From: an uncultured Butyricicoccus sp.
GTDB lineage: Bacteria; Bacillota; Clostridia; Oscillospirales; Butyricicoccaceae
NCBI GenBank assembly: GCA_934532985.1
Contig: CAKTAV010000004.1
Location: forward strand, 124,001-188,000
DNA: 64,000 nt
Reading direction: 5' to 3'
The translations under genes and the position numbers were made by a program. Position 1 is the first letter of the stretch. Each line of letters opens with the position of its first letter. Positions 16,095-24,462 of this stretch are shown here, one piece after another. The notes under the pieces were generated by a model. It saw nothing but the letters and a program-made list of their open reading frames with translations, was not told where the DNA came from and ran no database searches.

Positions 16095-17174
16095 ATGAAA
16101 CAGTATAATGTTGGCATTATCGGAGCAACCGGTATGGTAGGTCAGCGTTTCGCAACGCTGCTGGAAAACCATCCGTGGTTCCATGTCGTCGCGCTGGCAG
16201 CTAGCGGACGCAACAAGGGCAAGACCTATGCAGAGGCCGTAGACGGACGTTGGAAGATGTCCACCCCGATTCCGGAGTCGTTCCGCGACATGGTTCTGTA
16301 TGACGCAGAGGGCGACGCCGAGGAGTTCGCATCCAAGGTGGACTTCACGTTCTGCGCTGTAAACATGAAGAAGGACGTTATCCGTGCTCTGGAAGAAAAG
16401 TATGCAAAGCTGGAGTGCCCGGTTATCTCCAACAACAGCGCACACCGCTTCACTAAGGACGTTCCGATGATTATTCCGGAAGTCAATGCCGATCACGCAA
16501 AGATCATTCCGGCACAGCGCAAGCGTCTGGGCACTAAGCGCGGCTTTATTGCTGTAAAGTCCAACTGCTCGATCCAGTCCTATGTCCCGGCTCTGACCGC
16601 ATTGCACCAGTTTGGCATTGAGAAAGTCGCTGTCTGCACCTATCAGGCTATCTCTGGTGCCGGTAAGACCTTTGAAACCTGGCCGGAAATGGTTGACAAC
16701 GTTATTCCGTACATCGGCGGCGAAGAGGAAAAGTCCGAGAAGGAGCCGATGAAAGTTTGGGGCAGCATTCAGGGCGACGAGATCGTAGCCGCTTCTGAGC
16801 CGGTTATCTCCGCACAGTGCCTGCGTGTTCCGGTATCCGACGGTCACACCGCTGCTGCATTTGTTAAGTTCAAGAACAAGCCGACGAAGGAGCAGATTCT
16901 GGAAGCTTGGGCCAACTACTCCGGCCGTGCACAGGAGCTGAATCTCCCGTCCGCACCAAAGCAGTTCCTGCACTATTTCGAGGAGGATGATCGCCCGCAG
17001 GCAAAGCTGGACCGCAATCTGGAAGGCGGCATGGCGGTTTCCATCGGCCGTCTGCGTGATGACGTTATCTTCGACTATCGTTTTGTATCTCTGTCTCATA
17101 ACACCCTGCGCGGTGCAGCAGGCGGCGCTGTCGAAATGGCAGAACTGCTGTGCGCGGAAGGCTACATGGACTAA
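16095..17174 (+). CDS. asd: Aspartate-semialdehyde dehydrogenase
   Basis: A 359-residue NADP-dependent enzyme that reduces aspartyl phosphate to aspartate semialdehyde. The N-terminal Gly-Ile-Ile-Gly-Ala-Thr-Gly-Met-Val-Gly nucleotide-binding loop and the nucleophilic Cys at about 158 (Ser-Asn-Cys-Ser) are clear. The sequence is of the archaeal/yeast-like subfamily rather than the usual E. coli type, judged from the Val-Lys-Ser-Asn-Cys-Ser-Ile-Gln context and the Gly-Arg-Trp-Lys-Met stretch. AGGAGGAATT before the ATG at 16095 sets the start; an upstream in-frame ATG lies inside the riboswitch leader and is rejected. Confidence 0.95.
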   Translation: MKQYNVGIIGATGMVGQRFATLLENHPWFHVVALAASGRNKGKTYAEAVDGRWKMSTPIPESFRDMVLYDAEGDAEEFASKVDFTFCAVNMKKDVIRALEEKYAKLECPVISNNSAHRFTKDVPMIIPEVNADHAKIIPAQRKRLGTKRGFIAVKSNCSIQSYVPALTALHQFGIEKVAVCTYQAISGAGKTFETWPEMVDNVIPYIGGEEEKSEKEPMKVWGSIQGDEIVAASEPVISAQCLRVPVSDGHTAAAFVKFKNKPTKEQILEAWANYSGRAQELNLPSAPKQFLHYFEEDDRPQAKLDRNLEGGMAVSIGRLRDDVIFDYRFVSLSHNTLRGAAGGAVEMAELLCAEGYMD

Positions 17175-17233
17175 TTGTTCTAATTTAGGTTCCGGCGCTA
17201 TGGCAGCGTCAAGAAAATTTGGAGGGAAATTCT

Positions 17234-18130
17234 ATGAAAAAGCCTGTTTTCACCGGTGCTAATGTTGCGATTATCACCCCGATGACAGCTACCGGAGATG
17301 TCAATTATCCGGAGTTTAAGAAGATTATTGACGATCAGATTGCACGCGGTATTGATTCCATCACCATCTGCGGCACAACGGGTGAAGGCTCTACCCTGAC
17401 CGACAAGGAGCATAAGGAAGCGATTCAGTTCTGCATCGACTATGTCAACGGTCGTGTTCCGGTTATTGCCGGAACGGGTTCCAACGACACCCGCTACGCC
17501 ATCGAGCTGTGTCAGTTCGCATCCAAGGCAGGTGCGGACGGTCTGCTGACGGTTACCCCATACTATAACAAGAGCTCCCAGCGCGGCCTGATTCAGCATT
17601 TCACTGCATTGGCTGACTGCTCGGACACGCCGATCATCCTGTACAACGTACCGAGCCGCACCGGCGTCAGCATTGCGGCGGATACCTACTATCAGCTGTC
17701 CAAGCACCCGAACATCAACGGCTGCAAGGAAGCTTCCGGTGACTTCTCCCTGCTGGCAGAGGCAATGCGTCTGTGCGGTGACGAGCTGAACTTCTGGTCC
17801 GGTAACGATGATATGATCGTTCCGATCATCGCCATGGGCGGCAAGGGTGTCATCTCGGTTCTGGCAAACGTTGCTCCGGATGCCGCACACAACATTGCGC
17901 AGAGCGCACTGGACGGCAACTACGAGCAGGCACGCGCACTTCAGCTGAAGTATCTGGATCTGATCAACGCCCTGTTCACTGAAGTCAACCCGATTCCGGT
18001 CAAGAAGGCCATGAAGATGCTGGGTTGGGATGTCGGCGAGCTGCGTCTCCCGCTGTACGAGATTTCGGATGCGCATGCCGAGCAGCTGAAGCAGGCAATG
18101 ATCGAGGCTGGCCTGACGCTGGCAAAGTAA
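17234..18130 (+). CDS. dapA: 4-hydroxy-tetrahydrodipicolinate synthase
   Basis: A 298-residue TIM-barrel aldolase that condenses pyruvate with aspartate semialdehyde. The Cys-Gly-Thr-Thr-Gly-Glu-Gly-Ser-Thr loop (47-55), the Leu-Tyr-Asn-Val-Pro motif with Tyr137, and the Schiff-base Lys165 in Asn-Gly-Cys-Lys-Glu-Ala-Ser are all intact. GGAGGG stands 8 bases before the ATG at 17234. It follows asd by 59 bases and precedes dapB by 13, so the three genes share the lysine-riboswitch transcript. Confidence 0.97.
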   Translation: MKKPVFTGANVAIITPMTATGDVNYPEFKKIIDDQIARGIDSITICGTTGEGSTLTDKEHKEAIQFCIDYVNGRVPVIAGTGSNDTRYAIELCQFASKAGADGLLTVTPYYNKSSQRGLIQHFTALADCSDTPIILYNVPSRTGVSIAADTYYQLSKHPNINGCKEASGDFSLLAEAMRLCGDELNFWSGNDDMIVPIIAMGGKGVISVLANVAPDAAHNIAQSALDGNYEQARALQLKYLDLINALFTEVNPIPVKKAMKMLGWDVGELRLPLYEISDAHAEQLKQAMIEAGLTLAK

Positions 18131-18143
18131 AGGAGTACCACAG

Positions 18144-18905
18144 ATGTTGAAAATTGGACTCTGCGGCTGCAACGGCCGTATGGGCAAAGTCATCACCGAC
18201 ATTGTCTCGAAAAAGGATAACATGAAAATCGTTGCCGGTTTTGATGCATACACGGAAAAGCTGTCGGATTATCCGGTTTACGCCGATCCGCACGAATTCA
18301 CTGGCGAGTGCGACATCATTATTGATTTCTCCAATCCGGCCTCGCTGGACGGTCTGCTGTCTTACTGCAAGGCGCACAAGACCCCAATCGTCATCTGCAC
18401 CACCGGCTTCTCCAAGGAGCAGCTGGACACAATCCGTGCCATTTCGGCAGAAATTCCGGTATTCCGTTCCGGCAACATGTCGATCGGCATCAACCTGCTG
18501 ATGGACCTGCTGCGCAAGTGCGGTTCGGTTCTAGGCGACAGCTACGATGTGGAAATCATCGAGAAGCACCATAACCAGAAGCTGGACGCTCCGTCCGGCA
18601 CGGCACTCATGCTGGCGGACGCCGTCAATGAGGCTCTCCCCTACGATGCGGAGTATGTATACAACCGTCACGACCGCCGCGAAAAGCGTCCGGCTCATGA
18701 AATTGGTATCCACTCCATCCGTGGCGGCACGATTGTCGGCGAGCATGAGGTTCTGTTTGCCGGTCGCGACGAGCTGATTGAAATTCGTCACACGGCGCTG
18801 TCCCGTGAGGTATTTGCTGTCGGCGCGGTTGACGCTGCGGCATTCCTCGCCAAGCAGACACAGCCGGGCATGTATGACATGTCGGATGTCATTGCTGCAA
18901 AATAA
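18144..18905 (+). CDS. dapB: 4-hydroxy-tetrahydrodipicolinate reductase
   Basis: A 253-residue NAD(P)H-dependent reductase, the step after DapA. The N-terminal Gly-Leu-Cys-Gly-Cys-Asn-Gly-Arg-Met-Gly nucleotide loop and the catalytic stretch Glu-Lys-His-His-Asn-Gln-Lys-Leu-Asp-Ala-Pro-Ser-Gly-Thr are diagnostic. AAGGAG precedes the ATG. It ends the operon and is followed by a strong terminator shared with uppP. Confidence 0.97.
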   Translation: MLKIGLCGCNGRMGKVITDIVSKKDNMKIVAGFDAYTEKLSDYPVYADPHEFTGECDIIIDFSNPASLDGLLSYCKAHKTPIVICTTGFSKEQLDTIRAISAEIPVFRSGNMSIGINLLMDLLRKCGSVLGDSYDVEIIEKHHNQKLDAPSGTALMLADAVNEALPYDAEYVYNRHDRREKRPAHEIGIHSIRGGTIVGEHEVLFAGRDELIEIRHTALSREVFAVGAVDAAAFLAKQTQPGMYDMSDVIAAK

Positions 18906-18924
18906 AATACATCTTACGATGCAA

Positions 18925-18966
18925 AAGCTCCCGCGAACGGTTTGTTCGCGGGAGCTTCTTTTTTCT
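18925..18966. terminator. Bidirectional terminator between dapB and uppP
   Basis: A 14-bp stem (18925-18938 with 18944-18957) and 5-base loop, followed by a T-rich run on the plus strand and preceded by A residues that serve the minus-strand gene. Confidence 0.85.
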
Positions 18967-18969
18967 ATT

Positions 18970-19803
18970 TTATGCAAAAACAGAGAAATACAGCAGCACC
19001 AGTGCGCCGAGGATAATTCGATACCAGCCGAACACCTTGAAGTCGTGCTTGCGGATATAGCCCATCAGGAACTTGATGACCAGAACCGAGACAAGGAACG
19101 CAACGATCATGCCGATAATCAAAATCATGGCTTCCTGCGCCGTAAATGCCAGACCAAACTTAATCAGCTTGATAAAGCTCAGACCAAACATAACCGGTAC
19201 CGCGAGGAAAAACGTGAATTCTGCCGCCGCCACACGGGATACGCCAATGAGCAATGCGCCGATGATCGTCGAACCGGAACGCGAGGTACCCGGAATGATT
19301 GACAGCACCTGAAACAGACCAATGAGGAACGCCGTGCGGAACGTGATATCCTCCAGCGTTTTGGTCGTCGGCACACGATTTTTGTTCCAGTTTTCAATCA
19401 CAATAAACGCAATACCGTATACAATCAGCGTCGTTGCGATAACAATTGGCGTGTGCAAATGTGCCTCAATAAAGTTGTCAAACAGCAGTGTGACAATCGC
19501 GCCCGGAATGCAGGCCACAACAACCTTGCACCACATCAAAAAGACGTCTTTCCGGATAAACGGCTTGGATTTATCTTTCGTCTGGAACGGGAACATCTTT
19601 CCCCAGAACAACAGAACAACCGCCAAGATTGCACCGAGCTGAATGACAACAAAGAACATCTCCTTGAAATCATCACTGGCATTGATCTGGATGAATTGAT
19701 CCACCAGCAGCATGTGTCCCGTACTGCTGATCGGAAGCCACTCGGTAATGCCCTCCACGATGCCCAGAAAGACAACCTTCAGTATTTCCATCAGATGTAA
19801 CAT
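18970..19803 (-). CDS. uppP: Undecaprenyl-diphosphatase
   Basis: A 277-residue polytopic membrane protein (BacA/UppP) that dephosphorylates undecaprenyl pyrophosphate to recycle the lipid carrier for cell-wall synthesis; homologues give bacitracin resistance. The two family motifs are present: Gly-Ile-Val-Glu-Gly-Ile-Thr-Glu-Trp-Leu-Pro-Ile-Ser-Ser-Thr-Gly-His near the N terminus and Pro-Gly-Thr-Ser-Arg-Ser-Gly-Ser in the middle. About seven to eight membrane helices are seen. GGGAGGAAA sits 8 bases before the ATG at 19803, deciding the start. Confidence 0.95.
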   Translation of the reverse strand: MLHLMEILKVVFLGIVEGITEWLPISSTGHMLLVDQFIQINASDDFKEMFFVVIQLGAILAVVLLFWGKMFPFQTKDKSKPFIRKDVFLMWCKVVVACIPGAIVTLLFDNFIEAHLHTPIVIATTLIVYGIAFIVIENWNKNRVPTTKTLEDITFRTAFLIGLFQVLSIIPGTSRSGSTIIGALLIGVSRVAAAEFTFFLAVPVMFGLSFIKLIKFGLAFTAQEAMILIIGMIVAFLVSVLVIKFLMGYIRKHDFKVFGWYRIILGALVLLYFSVFA

Positions 19804-19848
19804 AAGCAAAATTTCCTCCCTGATGCCCATACTATGAGATAACACAGA

Positions 19849-19882
19849 AATAGAGCACAGAGAGAACTCTCTGCGCTCTATT
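19849..19882 (-). terminator. Terminator after the dehydratase-like gene
   Basis: Stem AATAGAGC / GCTCTATT extended by an AGAGAG / CTCTCT inner part, lying 7 bases beyond the stop at 19889 on the minus strand. The following T stretch is short. Confidence 0.6.
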
Positions 19883-19888
19883 ACAACA

Positions 19889-21145
19889 TTATTTCGCAGC
19901 GGAAAGCATCAATTTAATTCGGTTTTCCTGATTGATGCGGGACGCGCCCGGATCATAATCAACGCTTACAATGTTGGCCTCCGGGTACAGTTCCCGCACG
20001 CGGCGAACCATTCCCTTTCCGGCAATATGATTTGGCAGACAGCCAAACGGCTGTGTCAAAACGATATTTTTCACACCCTCATTGATCAACTCAACCATTT
20101 CTCCTGGGAGAAGCCAGCCCTCACCCATCTTGACGCCAGGGTTGATGACCTCCAACGCCAGCTTGCGCACCTTATCAAACGGCATCGGCTCACGAAAATG
20201 ACCATCACGCCGGATAATCTGGATAATGTCCTTCTGCTTATTGCACAGGAAGCGATACAGATACTTCATCACCAGCACCGCCTTGGCCCCGCGGCCGTAC
20301 AGCTGATAGTCATAGATATGATTCAAAATCCAGTACATGCAGAAATCAATCAGTCCGGGAAGCACCGGTTCGGTTCCCTCGCCGAGAAGAAATTTTTCTA
20401 GGTTGTTGTTGCCCAACGGAGAGAATTTTACATAAATCTCGCCGACAATGCCAACCTTCGGCTTGCTGCCGAAGTCCTTCATCTCCAACTCTGCAAACCG
20501 CTTGACAATCAAGTTCATCAATGCACGGACCTGCTTGTAGCGGATGATTCGCGACTTGTCGAAATCGTCTGTGATCTTTTCAATCAGCTCATCCACTACC
20601 TTATCCGCTGCGCCCTTCTGCACAATATACGGCCGACACTGGTTATAAATCTGCATAATCAAATCGCCAAGCAGTGCGCCGTAGGCAATCTGAATAATCA
20701 TACGGCCTGTCAGCTGGAAGCCCGGATTCGCATCCTTTTCCATGCCGGAAAAGTTCAGCGAAATGACGGGAATGTACTCATATCCCAGCTTCACCAGTGC
20801 CTTGCGCAGCAGATAAATATAATTCGATGCTCGGCATCCGCCGCCGGTCTGCGGCAGCATCAGCGCAACTTTGTGCGGATCGTATTTTCCGGACTCGATC
20901 GCGTCAATCAGCTGACCAATAACCAGCAATGCCGGATAGCAGGTATCGTTATGAACATTTTTTAATCCCTGTTCGACAATCTGAGGGCCTTCAGTTTCCA
21001 ATAGTTCAAAATGGTAGCCATAGTTCCTCATAATCGCCAAAATGAGCTTAATTTGAATCGGCAGCATGTTGGGGACTAAAATAGTATACTCCCCTTTCAT
21101 CTCTTCTGTAAAGGGGGTATGCGGTAATTCACGGTTTTCTGACAT
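19889..21145 (-). CDS. 2-hydroxyacyl-CoA dehydratase (HgdB)-like protein, partner of the activase
   Basis: A 418-residue protein related to the dehydratase-like C-terminal part of large activase/dehydratase proteins in Firmicutes. Cys residues that could hold an iron-sulfur cluster are seen in His-Asn-Asp-Thr-Cys-Tyr-Pro, Gly-Gly-Gly-Cys-Arg-Ala-Ser-Asn and Gln-Pro-Phe-Gly-Cys-Leu-Pro-Asn-His. The last resembles the dehydratase beta-subunit pattern. The reaction is unknown; a role in radical dehydration of a 2-hydroxyacyl-CoA is only analogy. The ATG at 21145 (after GAGAGG) overlaps the end of the upstream gene by 17 bases, so the two are cotranslated. In many Clostridia these parts are one polypeptide of about 1,400 residues. 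Confidence 0.75.
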   Translation of the reverse strand: MSENRELPHTPFTEEMKGEYTILVPNMLPIQIKLILAIMRNYGYHFELLETEGPQIVEQGLKNVHNDTCYPALLVIGQLIDAIESGKYDPHKVALMLPQTGGGCRASNYIYLLRKALVKLGYEYIPVISLNFSGMEKDANPGFQLTGRMIIQIAYGALLGDLIMQIYNQCRPYIVQKGAADKVVDELIEKITDDFDKSRIIRYKQVRALMNLIVKRFAELEMKDFGSKPKVGIVGEIYVKFSPLGNNNLEKFLLGEGTEPVLPGLIDFCMYWILNHIYDYQLYGRGAKAVLVMKYLYRFLCNKQKDIIQIIRRDGHFREPMPFDKVRKLALEVINPGVKMGEGWLLPGEMVELINEGVKNIVLTQPFGCLPNHIAGKGMVRRVRELYPEANIVSVDYDPGASRINQENRIKLMLSAAK

Positions 21146-24095
21146 AGTTTCGCCTCTCTTCCACTGCCGCAATCATGCTGCGAATACGAATTTTCGCAGC
21201 GCCCAGGTTGTTAATCTCATCAATCTTCAGCTGCGTGTAAATCTTACCGCTTTCCTCGGTAATCGCACGCATTTCGTCCGTTGTAATCGCGTCAATGCCA
21301 CAGCCGAACGAAACCAGCTGAATAATCTGCGCATTTTCCTTCTGCGTCACATAATTCGCCGCCGCATACATGCGCGAATGATACGTCCATTGGTTAAAGA
21401 CATTGACCTGCGGCATTTCACTCAGCGGAGCAACAGCATCCTCCGAAACGATAACCATGCCATACGACTGAATCATACGGTCAATGCCATGATTGATCTC
21501 CGGATCGACATGATACGGACGTCCGGCAATCACGGCGATTTGCAGATTGTGCTCATCGGCAAATTCAATGGCCTTCACACCAGCTTCGGCAATATCAGCA
21601 TAGTAGTGCTCCAGCTCGGAAAACGCGTGGTCAATCGCACGCTTCACCATGCGCTTATTGATGTGCGAATACTTCTTGCAGAAGTACGCGCCCGCCAGAC
21701 GAACGAAATCCTTTTTCCGATCCGGCTCAAAATACGGCATCATGAAATCCACATCCTTCAGATGCGGCATATTTGCCTTGAGCAGCTCCGGATAATACGC
21801 AACGACCGGACAGTTATAGCAATTCTGCGTGCGGTGCTCATCTAAGTTATAGGTCATGCAGGGGTAGAAAATCGCATCCACACCCTTCGACAGCAGATTC
21901 TCAATATGGCCATGCATCAGCTTTGCCGGATAGCATACGGTATCCGATGGAATGGAATTCTGACCCTGCGCATAGGTGGCGCGCGTGGATACATCCGAAA
22001 TCACAACTTCAAAGTCCAAATCCGTCAGCAGCGTGTGCCAGAACGGCAGCAACTCGAACATATTCAGGCCGAACGGAATGCCGATCTTCGCCTTGCCCGG
22101 CTTGCTCTTTTTCCGGTAGGAGTTCAGACGATCCAGCTTGAACTGATACAGATTCGGCAGCTTCATCTTTTCTCCGCCGCCGAGTGGACGCTCACAGCGG
22201 TTTCCGGAGATAAACTTTCTGCCGCCGGAGAACGTCGATACCGTCAGCGAGCAGTGGTTGGTGCACATGCCGCACTTGACCGAGCTGGTCTTGTGCGAAA
22301 AACTCTCCAGTTCTTCTACACCGATCAGCGTGGTCTCTTCCTTCTCATTGTCCATCGCATGGAGCGCCGCGCCATACGCGCCCATCAAGCCGGAAATTGC
22401 CGGACGAATCACGTCGCGTCCAACCTCCATCTCAAACGAGCGCAGAATCGCATCGTTCAGGAACGTGCCGCCCTGAACGACAATATGCTGACCCAGATCA
22501 TCCGGCGAATGTGCGCGAATGACCTTGTACAGCGCATTTTTAACAACGCTGACCGACAGTCCAGACGAAATCGCGTCGATGCCCGCGCCATCCTTCTGCG
22601 CCTGCTTAACCGACGAATTCATAAACACCGTACAGCGCGAACCGAGGTCAATCGGGTGCTCCGCCAGCAGGCCAATTTTGCAGAACTCTTCCACGCTATA
22701 GCCCATTGAGCGCGCAAATGTCTCAATAAACGAACCACAGCCCGAAGAGCACGCTTCGTTCAGTGAAATATTGTCGATGCAGTCGTTGGCGATTTTGAAA
22801 CACTTGATATCCTGACCGCCAATATCAATGATAAAGTCTACATCCGGTTCAAAATGCTTCGCCGCCTTAAAATGCGCCATAGTTTCTACCAGACCGAAAT
22901 CGACACCAAAGGCATTGAGAATTAGCGCCTCGCCATAACCGGTAACGGCAGACGCACGAATATGAACCCGATCTCCGCACAGCTCGTAGAGCTTCATCAG
23001 CTGTGTGCGGATAATGTCCACCGGATTACCCTTATTGGGACCATAGTAATGAAACAGCAGCTGTTTATCCTCGCCAATCAACACGAGCTTGGTCGTCGTC
23101 GAGCCGCAGTCAATGCCCAGATACGCGTCGCCCGTGTACATCGAGACATTTTCCCGCATAATATCACTGGAATTATGACGGCGGCAAAACGCCTCATATT
23201 CCTCCTGATTGTGAAACAGTGGGTTTAAGGTAGCGGCCGCCACACGGACACCCGCAGTCTTTTTCAGCGTTTCCAGCAGTTCGTCATACGAATATGTATT
23301 CGTTGTATTCTCCTGCGCGTAGCAGGCCGCGCCCGCCGCAATCGCATATGGTGCCAGCTCCGGGAAATGCGCATGCTCGTCGCTCAGTCCCAGTGTCTCT
23401 TGGAAACGGTGCTGCAAGCCCTTGAAGAAAAACAGCGGACCGCCCAAAAACAGCACGTCGCCCTCAATCTCACGTCCCTGCGCCAGACCGGTCAGTGTCT
23501 GATTGACCACCGCCTGAAAAATCGACGCCGCGATGTCCTCCTTGCGCGCGCCTTCGTTCAGCAGCGGCTGAATGTCGCTCTTTGCGAACACGCCGCAGCG
23601 CGACGCAATGGTATACAGTCGCTCGGAATGCTGCGCCAGACGATCCAGCTCCTCCGGCGTGACATCCAGCAGAACTGCCATTTGGTCAATAAAGGCACCT
23701 GTGCCGCCGGCACAGGTGCCGTTCATTCTCTCCTCCAGCTGTCCGGTGAGGAACACAATCTTTGCATCTTCGCCGCCCAGTTCAATTACCACATCGGCGT
23801 TGGGTACAAAGCGTCCGACACATTTTCTGGTGGCAAAGACTTCCTGTACAAAGTCAATCCCACTGGCCTTTGCAACGCCTAAACCAGCCGAGCCGGTTAT
23901 CGCAACGCGAAGGTCGGCCTCGCCAATGATCTGTTTTGCATCGAGCAGCATTTCGCAGGCTTTTTCACGCACTTTGGAAAAGTGACGTTCATATTTCCGA
24001 TATAAAATCTGCGAACGCCCCGTTGCTTCATTTTCCCCCACAGCGACTAGCTTAACTGTAGTGGAACCGATATCTATTCCTAAATACACATTCAT
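21129..24095 (-). CDS. Double-domain acyl-CoA dehydratase activase (BcrAD/BadFG family) with DUF2229
   Basis: A 988-residue protein with two tandem actin-like ATPase domains. Domain 1 (about 1-270) has Gly-Ile-Asp-Ile-Gly-Ser-Thr-Thr-Val-Lys and cluster Cys residues in Gly-Thr-Cys-Ala-Gly-Gly-Thr-Gly and Ser-Arg-Cys-Gly-Val-Phe. Domain 2 (about 325-590) has Gly-Ile-Asp-Cys-Gly-Ser-Thr-Thr-Thr-Lys with Ala-Cys-Ser-Ser-Gly-Cys-Gly and Ser-Arg-Cys-Thr-Val-Phe. A Cys-rich linker (Cys-Gly-Met-Cys-Thr-Asn-His-Cys) leads to a DUF2229 domain (about 670-900). Activases of this family inject an electron into 2-hydroxyacyl-CoA dehydratases using ATP. The partner is encoded immediately downstream. Confidence 0.88.
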   Translation of the reverse strand: MNVYLGIDIGSTTVKLVAVGENEATGRSQILYRKYERHFSKVREKACEMLLDAKQIIGEADLRVAITGSAGLGVAKASGIDFVQEVFATRKCVGRFVPNADVVIELGGEDAKIVFLTGQLEERMNGTCAGGTGAFIDQMAVLLDVTPEELDRLAQHSERLYTIASRCGVFAKSDIQPLLNEGARKEDIAASIFQAVVNQTLTGLAQGREIEGDVLFLGGPLFFFKGLQHRFQETLGLSDEHAHFPELAPYAIAAGAACYAQENTTNTYSYDELLETLKKTAGVRVAAATLNPLFHNQEEYEAFCRRHNSSDIMRENVSMYTGDAYLGIDCGSTTTKLVLIGEDKQLLFHYYGPNKGNPVDIIRTQLMKLYELCGDRVHIRASAVTGYGEALILNAFGVDFGLVETMAHFKAAKHFEPDVDFIIDIGGQDIKCFKIANDCIDNISLNEACSSGCGSFIETFARSMGYSVEEFCKIGLLAEHPIDLGSRCTVFMNSSVKQAQKDGAGIDAISSGLSVSVVKNALYKVIRAHSPDDLGQHIVVQGGTFLNDAILRSFEMEVGRDVIRPAISGLMGAYGAALHAMDNEKEETTLIGVEELESFSHKTSSVKCGMCTNHCSLTVSTFSGGRKFISGNRCERPLGGGEKMKLPNLYQFKLDRLNSYRKKSKPGKAKIGIPFGLNMFELLPFWHTLLTDLDFEVVISDVSTRATYAQGQNSIPSDTVCYPAKLMHGHIENLLSKGVDAIFYPCMTYNLDEHRTQNCYNCPVVAYYPELLKANMPHLKDVDFMMPYFEPDRKKDFVRLAGAYFCKKYSHINKRMVKRAIDHAFSELEHYYADIAEAGVKAIEFADEHNLQIAVIAGRPYHVDPEINHGIDRMIQSYGMVIVSEDAVAPLSEMPQVNVFNQWTYHSRMYAAANYVTQKENAQIIQLVSFGCGIDAITTDEMRAITEESGKIYTQLKIDEINNLGAAKIRIRSMIAAVEERRNYVRKP

Positions 24096-24150
24096 GTAGT
24101 CTGCTCCTCATTCTCTCCAACCTATGCAAACGTCAAAATTATCTTATAAT

Positions 24151-24179
24151 ATATTAAGCAGAAAAGAGTATTTCGTCAA
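24151..24179 (-). promoter_or_regulatory. Promoter of the activase/dehydratase-like pair
   Basis: Minus-strand TTGACG (24174-24179), 17-base spacer, TAATAT (24151-24156). The predicted start lies about 50 bases before the activase start codon. Confidence 0.6.
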
Positions 24180-24370
24180 CCAGTAAACCGCCTATTTTTC
24201 GTCAAATTCCTCTTTTTTTTGTATAAAATTAGCATAAACTTAACACTCTTTTATCACTATGTTGTCTTTTCTTCCACAGAAAACCAATGCTGAAAACGAC
24301 ATCATCCAACAACAATTTTTCCAATTCATGCGCAGCGCTACACCGAGAAACATACCTCAAAAGCCAATAT

Positions 24371-24402
24371 GGGCTAAAAGCTGCCAATACAGCTTTTAGC
24401 CC
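24371..24402. repeat. Perfect 13-bp inverted repeat in a 367-bp gene-free gap
   Basis: GGGCTAAAAGCTG (24371-24383) and CAGCTTTTAGCCC (24390-24402) form a perfect stem with a 6-base loop, about 60 bases past the adenylating-enzyme gene. It lacks the T run of a classic terminator on either strand. Apart from this and the promoter at 24151-24179 I see nothing in 24096-24462; a 71-codon minus-strand frame there has no recognisable features. Confidence 0.7.
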
Positions 24403-24462
24403 ACAATACTTCGTTTGATCAATCTCTTTTTTCTGTTCTTCCAACTTACTCTTCGCGCTGCA

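Noticed and set aside
24229..24444. A 71-codon minus-strand frame.
   Set aside because: No ribosome site, no recognisable motif, and it spans the inverted repeat at 24371-24402.
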